Assembly: GCF_032678705.1 (NCBI RefSeq)
Contig: NZ_JAVTSS010000001.1
Span: forward strand, 2,170,001 to 2,234,000
Length of the DNA: 64,000 nt
Direction of reading: 5' to 3'
From: Pedobacter frigiditerrae
Lineage (GTDB): Bacteria; Bacteroidota; Bacteroidia; Sphingobacteriales; Sphingobacteriaceae
In this document: positions 44,050-52,707 of the stretch, one piece after another
How the letters are laid out: each line of letters opens with the position of its first letter
Position numbering within the stretch: position 1 is the stretch's first letter
Made by a program: the position numbers and the translations under genes
Notes under the pieces: model-generated
What the model was told of the DNA's origin: nothing
The model's database searches: none
Seen by the model: only the letters and a program-made list of their open reading frames with translations

Positions 44050-44505
44050 TTATGATAAAAGATTTTGTCTAGCAATAAACTCTAATTGGCTATTGGCAAT
44101 CAAAAGTTTCTCTGTAAGTTCTTTATTTTCTTTTCTAAGGGTATAAATTTCCTTGGCTTTTTCTATGTTAATCCTTAAGTCTTCCTCCATCCAAGGTTTT
44201 TGGATATATCTATAAACTTGCCCCTTATTGATGGCATCTATAACCGCGTCAATATCTGTATATCCAGTTAAAATCATCCTTATTGGCTCTGGATGTTTTT
44301 CTAAAATTGAAGCTAAAAACTCTACCCCAGTTGTCTTAGGCATCCGCTGATCGGTAATAATGATATGAATATCTTCCTTATCAAGTATTTTTCTTCCCTC
44401 CTCTGCAGACTCTGCTGTAAAAATCTTATATAACCTACGGTAAGTAGCAGAAAAAGCACTTAAGTTATGGGGTTCATCATCTACGTATAAAATGTTCGTA
44501 TTCAT
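44050..44505 (-). CDS. Single-domain response regulator with coiled-coil tail
   Basis: A 151-residue receiver protein. Acidic pocket and phospho-site: ILYVDDEPHNLSAF and IIITDQRMPKTTGVEF (about Asp52), with the conserved threonine and lysine in ILTGYTDIDA and YIQKPW. Residues about 120-151 are a charged coiled coil (LRKENKELTEKLLIANSQLE) and no output domain is present. It closely resembles the receiver of the hybrid kinase at 49783-50868 (both share MPKTTGVEF, LTGYTDIDA and YRYIQKPW). It diverges from that operon with 120 bases between starts and is probably part of the same phosphorelay. Confidence 0.88.
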   Translation of the reverse strand: MNTNILYVDDEPHNLSAFSATYRRLYKIFTAESAEEGRKILDKEDIHIIITDQRMPKTTGVEFLASILEKHPEPIRMILTGYTDIDAVIDAINKGQVYRYIQKPWMEEDLRINIEKAKEIYTLRKENKELTEKLLIANSQLEFIARQNLLS

Positions 44506-44625
44506 TTGTTGCTGCCAATAAAAAGATAAAAATACTTTTTTATTATAACTCTTAAAAGACTAATTTAGTTGTTTTAACAATTAAAATTATTTTTATTTAT
44601 TCTATCTCCCCATTTAAATACTAAA

Positions 44626-46953
44626 ATGCATAATGAAACTGGCTTAAACCCTACTTTATCTCAGCTTATTTCAGAAACTTCCAGACAAAAAACAGTTTAT
44701 AAACCTGTATTTTTCAACCTGTTAGATACGGTCCAAAAAAGTGCATTCGAACACCTCATTTCTACTAAGAATAATTTACATGTTTACGATCATATTTATT
44801 CTCAAGTTGAAGAATTAATTAAATGTTTACAACCAACAATTGTTTTTTTACCTCCCATTGAGTTAGAAAAGGCAGTTAAAAATCACTTCGGAGAAAAATC
44901 AGTTGAAGAATATGGCGTATGGGTATATTATCCTTGGGCAGAAAAATTGGTTCATTTATTAGATGAACAGGAATTCGCAATAGTTCGTACCAACAGAAAT
45001 AAATATAAAATCACTACTCAAGAACAGGCTATTTTAGCTCAAAAGAAAATTGGGGTAATGGGTTTATCCGTTGGTCAATCGGTTTCTTTAACCCTTGCCA
45101 TGGAGCGAGGATTTGGAGAATTGCGCATTGCGGATTTTGATGAGTTAGACTTGAGCAACATTAACAGAATTAGAACTGGGGTATACAACCTTAAAATCCA
45201 GAAAACTGTAATCGTTGCTAGAGAAATTGCAGAAATAGACCCTTATTTAAACGTAGTTTGTTTTGACGATGGCATAACCGAAGAAAATATTGATCGCTTT
45301 CTAACAGAAAACGGTAAACTAGATTTATTAATCGACGAATGTGATAGCTTCGATATTAAAATTAATTCACGCATCAAAGCAAAAGCACTAGGTATCCCTG
45401 TTTTAATGGAAGGAAGTGATAGGGGCACAATAGATATCGAAAGGTTTGATTTAGAACCTGAAAGACCTGTTTTACACGGTATGGTTCAACATCTGGATAT
45501 GAGCAAATATAAAGAGCTTACCACACTAGATGAGAGAACACCATACATTACTGCTGTTACAGGTGTTGAAACCTTATCGCCCCGAATGAAAGCATCAGCT
45601 GTAGAAATAATGGCCACCATTTCTACTTGGCCACAATTGGCGAGCGCTGTAACCTACGGAGGTGGTGTAACAGCAGATTTATCGAGGAAAATCTTATTAG
45701 GCAACCTTAATGTTTCTGGCCGCTTTTTCCTCGACTTAGATGAGCTAATTGCAGACCCAGAAAAAATTTCTGATCAAAAAACAACTGCAGCAAACCTATC
45801 ACCACTTTCCATTGAAAATATAGAAGAGTTTATTAAGGCCAATCGCTTGGCTTTTGATGAACATACACAACAATTGCCAGAAGAAATTTTAAATCAATTA
45901 ATAGTTGCCGCAGGAAAAGCGCCATCAGGGGGAAATAATCAGCCTTGGCGGTGGCATCATCAAAATGGCTTGTTGCATTTGTTTTTAGAACAAAGCGTTG
46001 CACAAGCTTATCTAGACCCCCAATATATATCATCTTACATTTCAATTGGGGCCGCAATAGAAAATCTTCTGTTAAAAGCAGCTCATCTAAATTTAGCTGT
46101 TAACTGGAATTTAACGCCGCAGTTTGCACCAAATCATTTAGCTTGGTTTAGTTTTACCCCAAACTATCAACCTTCTGAGCAAGAAATAAGTTTGGCAAAA
46201 CAAATTGATTTAAGACATACCAATCGCAAAATTACCCCTAGGCAAGAAATTAATCAAGCTGATTTAAGCCATCTGTCTAATCTCGTAGAACAAATTCCTA
46301 ATGCCAAACTACAATGGGTTACAGACCCAGAAATGATTAAAAACATTGGCGCCATCGCTACACAAACAGACTTACTTAGAATGTTTATCCCAGAAGCACA
46401 CGAAGACTTCATTACCAAAGAAATGCGTTGGGATTTAGATGAAGTTCAGGCAACAGAAGACGGGATCGGTATACATACACTAGATTTGAGCAATAATGAT
46501 TCAATTGGCATTCGTTTGTTAAAAGATAAAAAGATGATCAACTTTTTGCAGCAAATGAATGGCGGAAGTGGCTTTAAGCGATTAACCATGATGCAATTCA
46601 TGTCATCATCTGCCATTGGCTTAATCACTATGCCAAAAGGCGAAATCAACTCCTTTATTGAAGGCGGTAGAGCAGCTGAAAAACTGTGGCTAGCCACTAC
46701 AGAAATGCAACTTCAAATCCATCCAGTTAATGTTCCCATCATATTTTTCTATAAAAACACCATTGAAGATAGTTTAACTATCCCCTTAGAACAAAAGGCA
46801 CAATTAACTTTGGCCGAACAAAATTTCAACCGATTGTTTAGTCTTTCAATAGAACAACCTATCTTTATGTTCAGAATTTTTAAAGCCGCTCCGTCACCAG
46901 AAAGAACCATACGAAAATCACTCTCAAAAACATTCTCAATTGGAAGAGCTTAA
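44626..46953 (+). CDS. E1/ThiF-like adenylyltransferase fused to nitroreductase (Rv1355c/MoeY-like)
   Basis: A 775-residue two-enzyme fusion. Residues 1-135 are an unassigned N-terminal region. The E1-like Rossmann domain (about 140-400) has the nucleotide loop GLSVGQS (146-152), the signature DFDELDLSNINR (170-181) and the lysine in IQKTVIVARE, so the ATP-adenylation site is intact; no CxxC zinc knuckle is present. The nitroreductase domain (about 410-775) starts with AAGKAPSGGNNQPWRWHH, an FMN-binding signature. The arrangement matches the Rv1355c family of unknown function and recalls E1-like and FMN dehydrogenase partners of RiPP pathways. First gene of a coupled signalling operon. Confidence 0.85.
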   Translation: MHNETGLNPTLSQLISETSRQKTVYKPVFFNLLDTVQKSAFEHLISTKNNLHVYDHIYSQVEELIKCLQPTIVFLPPIELEKAVKNHFGEKSVEEYGVWVYYPWAEKLVHLLDEQEFAIVRTNRNKYKITTQEQAILAQKKIGVMGLSVGQSVSLTLAMERGFGELRIADFDELDLSNINRIRTGVYNLKIQKTVIVAREIAEIDPYLNVVCFDDGITEENIDRFLTENGKLDLLIDECDSFDIKINSRIKAKALGIPVLMEGSDRGTIDIERFDLEPERPVLHGMVQHLDMSKYKELTTLDERTPYITAVTGVETLSPRMKASAVEIMATISTWPQLASAVTYGGGVTADLSRKILLGNLNVSGRFFLDLDELIADPEKISDQKTTAANLSPLSIENIEEFIKANRLAFDEHTQQLPEEILNQLIVAAGKAPSGGNNQPWRWHHQNGLLHLFLEQSVAQAYLDPQYISSYISIGAAIENLLLKAAHLNLAVNWNLTPQFAPNHLAWFSFTPNYQPSEQEISLAKQIDLRHTNRKITPRQEINQADLSHLSNLVEQIPNAKLQWVTDPEMIKNIGAIATQTDLLRMFIPEAHEDFITKEMRWDLDEVQATEDGIGIHTLDLSNNDSIGIRLLKDKKMINFLQQMNGGSGFKRLTMMQFMSSSAIGLITMPKGEINSFIEGGRAAEKLWLATTEMQLQIHPVNVPIIFFYKNTIEDSLTIPLEQKAQLTLAEQNFNRLFSLSIEQPIFMFRIFKAAPSPERTIRKSLSKTFSIGRA

Positions 46954-47656
46954 ATCAGATATAAAAAACATTAAGTTCACAGTTTTTAGAGCTGTGGATG
47001 ATAGGAAAGCTTCTCTGAGTTTTGTTGAGGGACACAAACGGGTACTTGAAATATTCGGAATCACACAAATTTCTTCTGCCAAAGCCGACTGGATTCTTAA
47101 TCCGGATGTATATGTGGTACTAGTTACTGATGAAGATACCAATAAAGTATTGGGAGGAGGTAGAATACATAAAGCTAATAGAAAAAATAGGTTGCCCATT
47201 GAAGAGGCCGTTGGCTATATGGATGAAAACATCTATAAAATGGTTGATGATTTTACAGATGTAGGTACTGGTGAAGTTGCTGGTGTATGGAATTCATTCG
47301 AAGTTGCAGGCTTGGGGATAGGGAGCATTCATCTCAGTACAGCTTGTATGGCTTATGCAAAGTTTGTTGGCATTACCACCTTATTTGGTCTTGCCGCACC
47401 TGCTACCTATAGAAATGTACTCAGAGGTGGCTTTCAAGTGGTTACTTCATTAGGAAATAACGGTAAGTTTTATTACCCTAAAGATGACATGACGGCCACT
47501 GTAATGTTTAATCATGATGTTGTCAATTTGCCTCTTGCTCAGGATCCCCAACGCACTTTTGTATTTGAAATGAGAGAGCAAGCTATATATAAGCAAGAAG
47601 CATTATCTAAGCAAGGCGATACTGTTAACTTAACCTTTCATATCCCTAAAACATGA
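46940..47656 (+). CDS. GNAT-fold acyltransferase-like protein, autoinducer-synthase-like
   Basis: A 238-residue protein overlapping the E1-nitroreductase gene by 14 bases. The start is TTG at 46940. The fold order suggests a GNAT or LuxI/FeeM-type enzyme: a strand pair DVYVVLVTDEDTNKVLGGGR, an acidic segment, a central EVAGVWNSFEVAGLGIGSIHL whose GLGIGS occupies the acyl-CoA pyrophosphate loop, then AYAKFVGITTLFGLAAPATYRNVLRGGF, where a late GF motif is typical. I infer an acyltransferase acting on the product of the preceding gene; the substrate is unknown. Its stop overlaps the kinase start (ATGA). Confidence 0.65.
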   Translation: MEELKSDIKNIKFTVFRAVDDRKASLSFVEGHKRVLEIFGITQISSAKADWILNPDVYVVLVTDEDTNKVLGGGRIHKANRKNRLPIEEAVGYMDENIYKMVDDFTDVGTGEVAGVWNSFEVAGLGIGSIHLSTACMAYAKFVGITTLFGLAAPATYRNVLRGGFQVVTSLGNNGKFYYPKDDMTATVMFNHDVVNLPLAQDPQRTFVFEMREQAIYKQEALSKQGDTVNLTFHIPKT

Positions 47657-49779
47657 CGCCAACCACTCTCAATAGATTATTGATAGTTCTCTTACTTATT
47701 GCGGGCAAATGCACCTATGGGAGCTTTAAAAAAGATAGCTTGCCTTTTAATGTCGCATATTATCAAGACAATACCAATAAACTTAAGGCTACACAAGTTC
47801 ATGAAAAGTTGTTTGTTCAGCTACCAAACCGTGAGGTATTAAATCTAGGTGTAGATGATGCAACTTTTTGGATCAAATTGAGCACTACAAAGGATATAGT
47901 ATTCGATAAAAATGTCCTTTTTATCGAACAGGTAAGAGTTAAAAGCTATGAAATGTATAGGGAGAAGCAAGGTGAACTTCCCCACCTACAACAGCCTTTA
48001 GTTTTACCTGGTTACGATAAGCTAAAAAACGTACAAGGCATTAGCTATCTTCTAACAGACACGATAAGAAAAGATGAGGTTATCTATTTAAAGCTAAAAT
48101 CTCATGAAAATTTTATTGCAAAAATTTCGATTGTCACGCAAGATAATATAGTTGCTAAAAACTCGTTTAGAGATGTTTTTTTCGGTATTTATACAGGTGT
48201 GATGCTCATTATGTTCATCTATAATCTATTCCTCTTTATCGTAGTACGAGACAAAAGCTATATTCATTACGTTTTTTATATACTTTTTACTTGGCTCACA
48301 CAAATTTCTATACAAGGATACGGTGAAATTTATATTTGGAATAGTCTTCCACTAGTTAACAGCTACTCTGTTGTACTCTGTTCTCTTCTAGCATTATTAT
48401 TCGCGGATCTTTTTACGATTTCTTTCCTTAATACTAAAGTTTTTGCACCCAGAGCGCATAAAGCATTCCTTACTTACATCGTATTAATATTGTTAACAAT
48501 TTGTTGCATATTCCTGCTCGATAATCGCACTGCTTTCATGATCATGCAAGTTATCATCATGACTGGAGTAATATTAGCACTTTCAACATCTTATTACGTA
48601 TACTTTAAAAAGCACTTTAAACCTGCTGGTTATTATAATATCGCATGGACAATATTATTTATTGGTGCTATTTTCTTTATTTTGAAAGATTATAGCATTA
48701 TTCCGTACAACAACTTCACAACCTATCTTTTGCAAATTTCTTCAGCATTAGAAGTGCTGTTACTTTCATTTGCACTAGCGGATAAAATCAACTTCTTTAA
48801 AAAAGAAAATGAAATAGCTCAAGCACAAGCCCTTAATGCATCGTTAGAAAACCAAAAACTCATTAAAGAGCAAAACATAGTATTAGAGAAAAAAGTACAT
48901 GAAAGAACTGAAGAATTACAGAGCGCAAACTCTACTCTTAATATTACTTTAACAAATTTAAAAGAAACCCAATCTCAATTAGTAGATGCCGAGAAAATGG
49001 CTGCCCTCGGTCAGTTAACTGCAGGAATTGCCCATGAGATTAACAATCCTATTAATTTCGTAACCTCTAACATTAAACCTTTAGAATTAGACATCAATGA
49101 TTTAAAAGACATTATTACTAAATACGAAGAAATTGATTTTGATGGTGATGTGAAAGCTCAAGTTGAAGAGATAGAAGCTTTTAAGAAACAAATTGACCTT
49201 GGCTTTGTTAATAATGAAATCGTTTCATTACTTTCTGGAATTAGTGAAGGTGCTAAACGAACCGCAGAGATTATTAGAAGTTTAAGAAACTTTAGCAGGC
49301 TGGATGAAAGCGATATGAAACCTGTCGATTTGAACGAGGGCTTGCAATCTACTTTGGTTTTGGTTAGAAATAACATGCCTCATAATTTAACGGTTATTAA
49401 TGAATTGGGCAACTTGCCTAAAGTAGAATGTCAACCAGGTAAAATTAATCAAGTATTCATGAACTTGGTTTCAAATGCAGTGCAAGCCATAAAAAGTAAA
49501 AAGGTACCTGCTGATGAAGAATTTTTAACTATTAAGAGTTGGTATGAAGAACAGCAAGTAAAAATTAGTATTAAAGATACTGGCATCGGAATGACCGAAG
49601 AAACAAAACATCGAATTTTTGAGCCATTTTTTACCACTAAAGATATTGGAGAAGGCACAGGACTTGGCCTTTCTATCGTGTTCAGTATCATAGAGAAACA
49701 CAAAGGTCATATAGATGTTATATCTAAACTAGGTGTTGGAACAGAATTTATTATTACCTTGAATGTAAATCCCGAATAA
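47653..49779 (+). CDS. 7TMR-DISM sensor histidine kinase
   Basis: A 708-residue membrane kinase. Order: signal/anchor (1-24), a periplasmic 7TMR-DISMED2-like ligand domain (about 30-170), seven hydrophobic segments (about 175-385), a coiled coil (390-450), a HisKA domain with [17 protein letters not shown] (phospho-histidine about residue 462), and a HATPase with [15 protein letters not shown] and [15 protein letters not shown]. In related proteins the DISMED2 domain is thought to bind small molecules, often carbohydrate-like. It is in tight coupling with a biosynthesis-like pair upstream and receivers downstream. Confidence 0.93.
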   Translation: MTPTTLNRLLIVLLLIAGKCTYGSFKKDSLPFNVAYYQDNTNKLKATQVHEKLFVQLPNREVLNLGVDDATFWIKLSTTKDIVFDKNVLFIEQVRVKSYEMYREKQGELPHLQQPLVLPGYDKLKNVQGISYLLTDTIRKDEVIYLKLKSHENFIAKISIVTQDNIVAKNSFRDVFFGIYTGVMLIMFIYNLFLFIVVRDKSYIHYVFYILFTWLTQISIQGYGEIYIWNSLPLVNSYSVVLCSLLALLFADLFTISFLNTKVFAPRAHKAFLTYIVLILLTICCIFLLDNRTAFMIMQVIIMTGVILALSTSYYVYFKKHFKPAGYYNIAWTILFIGAIFFILKDYSIIPYNNFTTYLLQISSALEVLLLSFALADKINFFKKENEIAQAQALNASLENQKLIKEQNIVLEKKVHERTEELQSANSTLNITLTNLKETQSQLVDAEKMAALGQLTAGIAHEINNPINFVTSNIKPLELDINDLKDIITKYEEIDFDGDVKAQVEEIEAFKKQIDLGFVNNEIVSLLSGISEGAKRTAEIIRSLRNFSRLDESDMKPVDLNEGLQSTLVLVRNNMPHNLTVINELGNLPKVECQPGKINQVFMNLVSNAVQAIKSKKVPADEEFLTIKSWYEEQQVKISIKDTGIGMTEETKHRIFEPFFTTKDIGEGTGLGLSIVFSIIEKHKGHIDVISKLGVGTEFIITLNVNPE

Positions 49780-49782
49780 GCA

Positions 49783-50868
49783 ATGCCAACAAGAAACCAA
49801 AGTGTAAGAATTTTATACATAGATGATGAAGAAAACAACCTACAAGCATTTAAGGCAAGTTTTAGGCGTCAGTATGAAATTTATACTGCTATTTCTGCTG
49901 CTGAAGGTTTAAAGATATTGCAAAATGTAGATTTGCACGTGATCCTTGCTGATCAGAAAATGCCAAAAACAACTGGTGTAGAGTTTTTTAAAAGTATCTC
50001 AGAAACTTACCCTGACCCAATTAGAATTCTTTTAACTGGCTATACCGATATAGATGCACTAGCTGATGCGATTAACCATGGTGATATTTACAGATACATT
50101 CAAAAACCATGGAATGATATGGAATTGCATAACTCTATCAAAAATGCTTACGATGCCTATAGAGCAAAAGTAGATCTACGCAATAAAATAGCCGAATTAG
50201 AAAAAACGAATAATGAATTAAATAGGTTTATTTATAGCATATCCCACGAATTAAGAGCGCCTTTAGTTTCTGTAATAGGCATTGTTAATTTAGTTAAAAT
50301 GGAGGGCCTATATAATTCTAGCGGTGAATATTGGAGTTTAATAGAATCCTGCTCTAATAAACTAGATTATTATATCCAAAAAACACTTCAATATTATAAA
50401 AACAATAAAAATAATACCGATGCCACTGAGGTAGATTTTAAAACATTAATATCAGAACTTGTAGATGTTTATTCTTATACAGACAGAGATACTCAGTTTA
50501 CCATCAATGTAGATCAAAAAATTCCTTTTATTGGCGATTTATTTAGAATAGAAGTTATACTAGGCAACTTAATTTCAAATGCGATTAAATACCAAAAAGT
50601 AACCGAGGAAAACAAAAAAGTAAATATTGAAGTAGATGTAAACCAAGACTTTGCCCACATTAGCATTAGCGATAATGGGATGGGTATTTTAAACGAACAC
50701 TTGGAAAAAATATTTACTCAATTTTTCAAGAGCAAAGTACATCATGGCAGCGGATTAGGTTTATTTATTGTAAAAGAAGCTTTAAATAAAATTGATGGTC
50801 GAATTTCAGTAAGTTCAGACCTAGATAAAGGAACAACATTTAAGATAACCATTCCAAATAATAAGTAG
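49783..50868 (+). CDS. Receiver-histidine kinase hybrid
   Basis: A 361-residue cytoplasmic protein. A receiver domain comes first (about 8-125, ILYIDDEENNLQAF, ILADQKMPKTTGVEF with the phospho-aspartate, YRYIQKPW). A short coiled coil follows, then a HisKA domain with FIYSISHELRAPLVSVIG (about residues 148-165) and a HATPase with LGNLISNAIKYQKV and SGLGLFIVKEALNKIDG. It has no membrane segment. The gene starts 3 bases after the 7TMR kinase stop, so it is likely to be the direct phosphorylation target and a relay to the next receiver. Confidence 0.93.
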   Translation: MPTRNQSVRILYIDDEENNLQAFKASFRRQYEIYTAISAAEGLKILQNVDLHVILADQKMPKTTGVEFFKSISETYPDPIRILLTGYTDIDALADAINHGDIYRYIQKPWNDMELHNSIKNAYDAYRAKVDLRNKIAELEKTNNELNRFIYSISHELRAPLVSVIGIVNLVKMEGLYNSSGEYWSLIESCSNKLDYYIQKTLQYYKNNKNNTDATEVDFKTLISELVDVYSYTDRDTQFTINVDQKIPFIGDLFRIEVILGNLISNAIKYQKVTEENKKVNIEVDVNQDFAHISISDNGMGILNEHLEKIFTQFFKSKVHHGSGLGLFIVKEALNKIDGRISVSSDLDKGTTFKITIPNNK

Positions 50869-50899
50869 CAGTTATCATCTATAAAAGAATCAATAAGTA

Positions 50900-51292
50900 A
50901 TGTTAAACAAGACAAATAAGGTTATGCTGATCGATGACAATGAAATCGATTTAAAAATTAATGCAAAGCTGATTAGTTTGTTTAAGCTTTTTGATGAAAC
51001 TATCATTTGCCAGTCTGCAGAAGATGCATTAGATTACCTTAATAAACATTCAAATGAGACAGAAAAACTACCAAGTTTTATTCTTTTAGATATCCAAATG
51101 CCAGATATGGATGGTTTTGATTTTCTAGAGCAATACAAAAACTTAAGCAAGACTTTTACCGACAAATGCACAGTAGCCATGCTGTCTTCAACTCTAGATT
51201 TTGGAGATATTCAGCGAGCCGAAGCCAACCCGTATGTGGTTAAATTATTAAAAAAACCTCTTTCCTTACCAGAATTAACTCAACTGGTTTAA
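50900..51292 (+). CDS. Single-domain response regulator
   Basis: A 130-residue CheY-like receiver. Acidic residues in VMLIDDNEIDLKIN, the phospho-aspartate in SFILLDIQMPDMDGFDF (about residue 64), threonine/serine in VAMLSSTLDFGD and lysine in LLKKPLSLPEL. The long insert typical of Bacteroidetes CheY-like proteins (SNETEKLPSF) is present. No output domain. Last gene of the five-gene operon, 31 bases after the hybrid kinase. Confidence 0.93.
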   Translation: MLNKTNKVMLIDDNEIDLKINAKLISLFKLFDETIICQSAEDALDYLNKHSNETEKLPSFILLDIQMPDMDGFDFLEQYKNLSKTFTDKCTVAMLSSTLDFGDIQRAEANPYVVKLLKKPLSLPELTQLV

Positions 51293-51367
51293 TTTTTATT
51301 TCTTCTTTTTTGGTAAAAACTTTTAATTAAGCGTTTTGTTATTATACTGAACCTAAAATTAACCAAG

Positions 51368-51655
51368 ATGGAAACCAATGAAAATATTGCAGGCTTAGGA
51401 AAAAATCACGACAAAGCCGCTCACGAACATGATATCGCTAAAAAACAAAGCGAAGCACAACCAGCTGCAGAAAACCTAGACATGATGCCCCATAGTGTCA
51501 ATAAAGACGGCAATAAAGATTTTAAAGAAAATGCCGATACCGATAAAGTTGCCAACGTGCATAATGAAGCTGCAGAATATGCTCAAAAAGAACACGAAAA
51601 GGCCGACAACTGGGAAAACACGAATGAGAGTGGACCTAATAAGCCGACGTTTTAA
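51368..51655 (+). CDS. Small hydrophilic, probably disordered protein
   Basis: A 95-residue protein with no hydrophobic core: about half of the residues are Asn, Asp, Glu, Lys, Ala or His (for example KNHDKAAHEHDIAKKQSEAQ and EAAEYAQKEHEKADNWENT). It looks intrinsically disordered, like stress or desiccation hydrophilins, but no family is recognised. It lies 75 bases after the receiver gene and is closed by a strong bidirectional terminator. It could be co-expressed with the signalling operon. Confidence 0.7.
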   Translation: METNENIAGLGKNHDKAAHEHDIAKKQSEAQPAAENLDMMPHSVNKDGNKDFKENADTDKVANVHNEAAEYAQKEHEKADNWENTNESGPNKPTF

Positions 51656-51697
51656 TCAAAAGCAGAACAAACATAAATTTAATAAAAGCCTAAAAAC

Positions 51698-51725
51698 AAA
51701 AGCCCCGACAATGTCGAGGCTTTTT
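51698..51725. terminator. Bidirectional terminator
   Basis: AAAGCCCCGACA/TGTCGAGGCTTT hairpin (51698-51723) with TTTTT at its right edge and an A-rich tract on the left. It terminates the plus-strand small gene and, on the other strand, the OmpA-like gene. Confidence 0.8.
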
Positions 51726-51776
51726 CATTAGAGGCATTCTTTAGAAAAGAATTCCTTAATATTAACGGTTAGTTCA

Positions 51777-52640
51777 CTAAGGTTTAGTTTCAGCTGGTGC
51801 TTTACCAATTAACTCCATGAACTGATCTAACTTCGGTGTAATGATAATCTGTGTACGTCTATTTTTAGCTTTACCAGCTTCATTGTCATTAGCGACCAAA
51901 GGATTGTATTCTCCACGCCCTCCTGCTGTTAAACGTTTAGGATCTACCTTATAGGTCGTCTGCAAAGCTTGAACCACTGAAGAGGCTCTTAAAGCACTTA
52001 AATCCCAGTTATTTCTAATGTTAGGTTTAGAGATAGGCACATTGTCTGTATTACCTTCAATCAACACATCATAGTTACTATAGTCTGAAATAATTTTAGC
52101 AATCTTACCTAGGGTAGCGCCTGCTTTGTCTGAAATTTCATAACTACCAGATTTGTACAACATATTATCAGATAAGGAAATGTAAACCACTCCTTTTAGA
52201 ACTTGTACATCAACATCGCTCATTTCTTGCTGACTTAAAGAACGAGTCAAATTATTGGTTAAAACCATATTCAACGAATCGCTTTTATTTTTGGCATTTA
52301 CTAATTGCTGAATGTATTTATTAGAACTGTTAATCTCATCAACCAATTTAGAAATGTTAACATTTCCTTGGCTACTTGAATTTAAACATTTGTTTAAAGC
52401 GGCCTGTAATGCTACGGCATTAGCTTTTTCTGCAGCAATTTGCTCTTCTAAACTTTTAATTCTAATTTTTCCGCCAGATGCGTCACTTTCACTAGCTTGT
52501 AAACGCTGATTGAGTTGTTCGTTACTCTGTTGTAGTTTAGTATTGGTAGACTGCAGCTCGGCGAATTTTTTGTTACTCACACAGCCTGTAGCCATCATAC
52601 CGACTAAACAAACTGAGGGTATTAATATTGATAATTTCAT
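51777..52640 (-). CDS. OmpA-family outer-membrane lipoprotein
   Basis: A 287-residue lipoprotein. The lipobox is at LVGMMATGCVSN, giving a modified cysteine at about residue 20. A coiled-coil region follows (about 28-135, LQSTNTKLQQSNEQLNQRLQ and a later EEQIAAEKANAVALQAALNK). A C-terminal OmpA domain (about 165-275) has VLIEGNTDNVPISKPNIRNN, LSALRASSVVQAL and KAKNRRTQIIITP, the peptidoglycan-binding set. It should tether the outer membrane to the cell wall. Monocistronic with a terminator hairpin downstream. Confidence 0.93.
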   Translation of the reverse strand: MKLSILIPSVCLVGMMATGCVSNKKFAELQSTNTKLQQSNEQLNQRLQASESDASGGKIRIKSLEEQIAAEKANAVALQAALNKCLNSSSQGNVNISKLVDEINSSNKYIQQLVNAKNKSDSLNMVLTNNLTRSLSQQEMSDVDVQVLKGVVYISLSDNMLYKSGSYEISDKAGATLGKIAKIISDYSNYDVLIEGNTDNVPISKPNIRNNWDLSALRASSVVQALQTTYKVDPKRLTAGGRGEYNPLVANDNEAGKAKNRRTQIIITPKLDQFMELIGKAPAETKP

Positions 52641-52707
52641 AATCTTTAAATTTTTAAGTTTCTAAAAGACTATGTTATAACAACCAATAGGAGTTAAAGT
52701 TTTTTAT

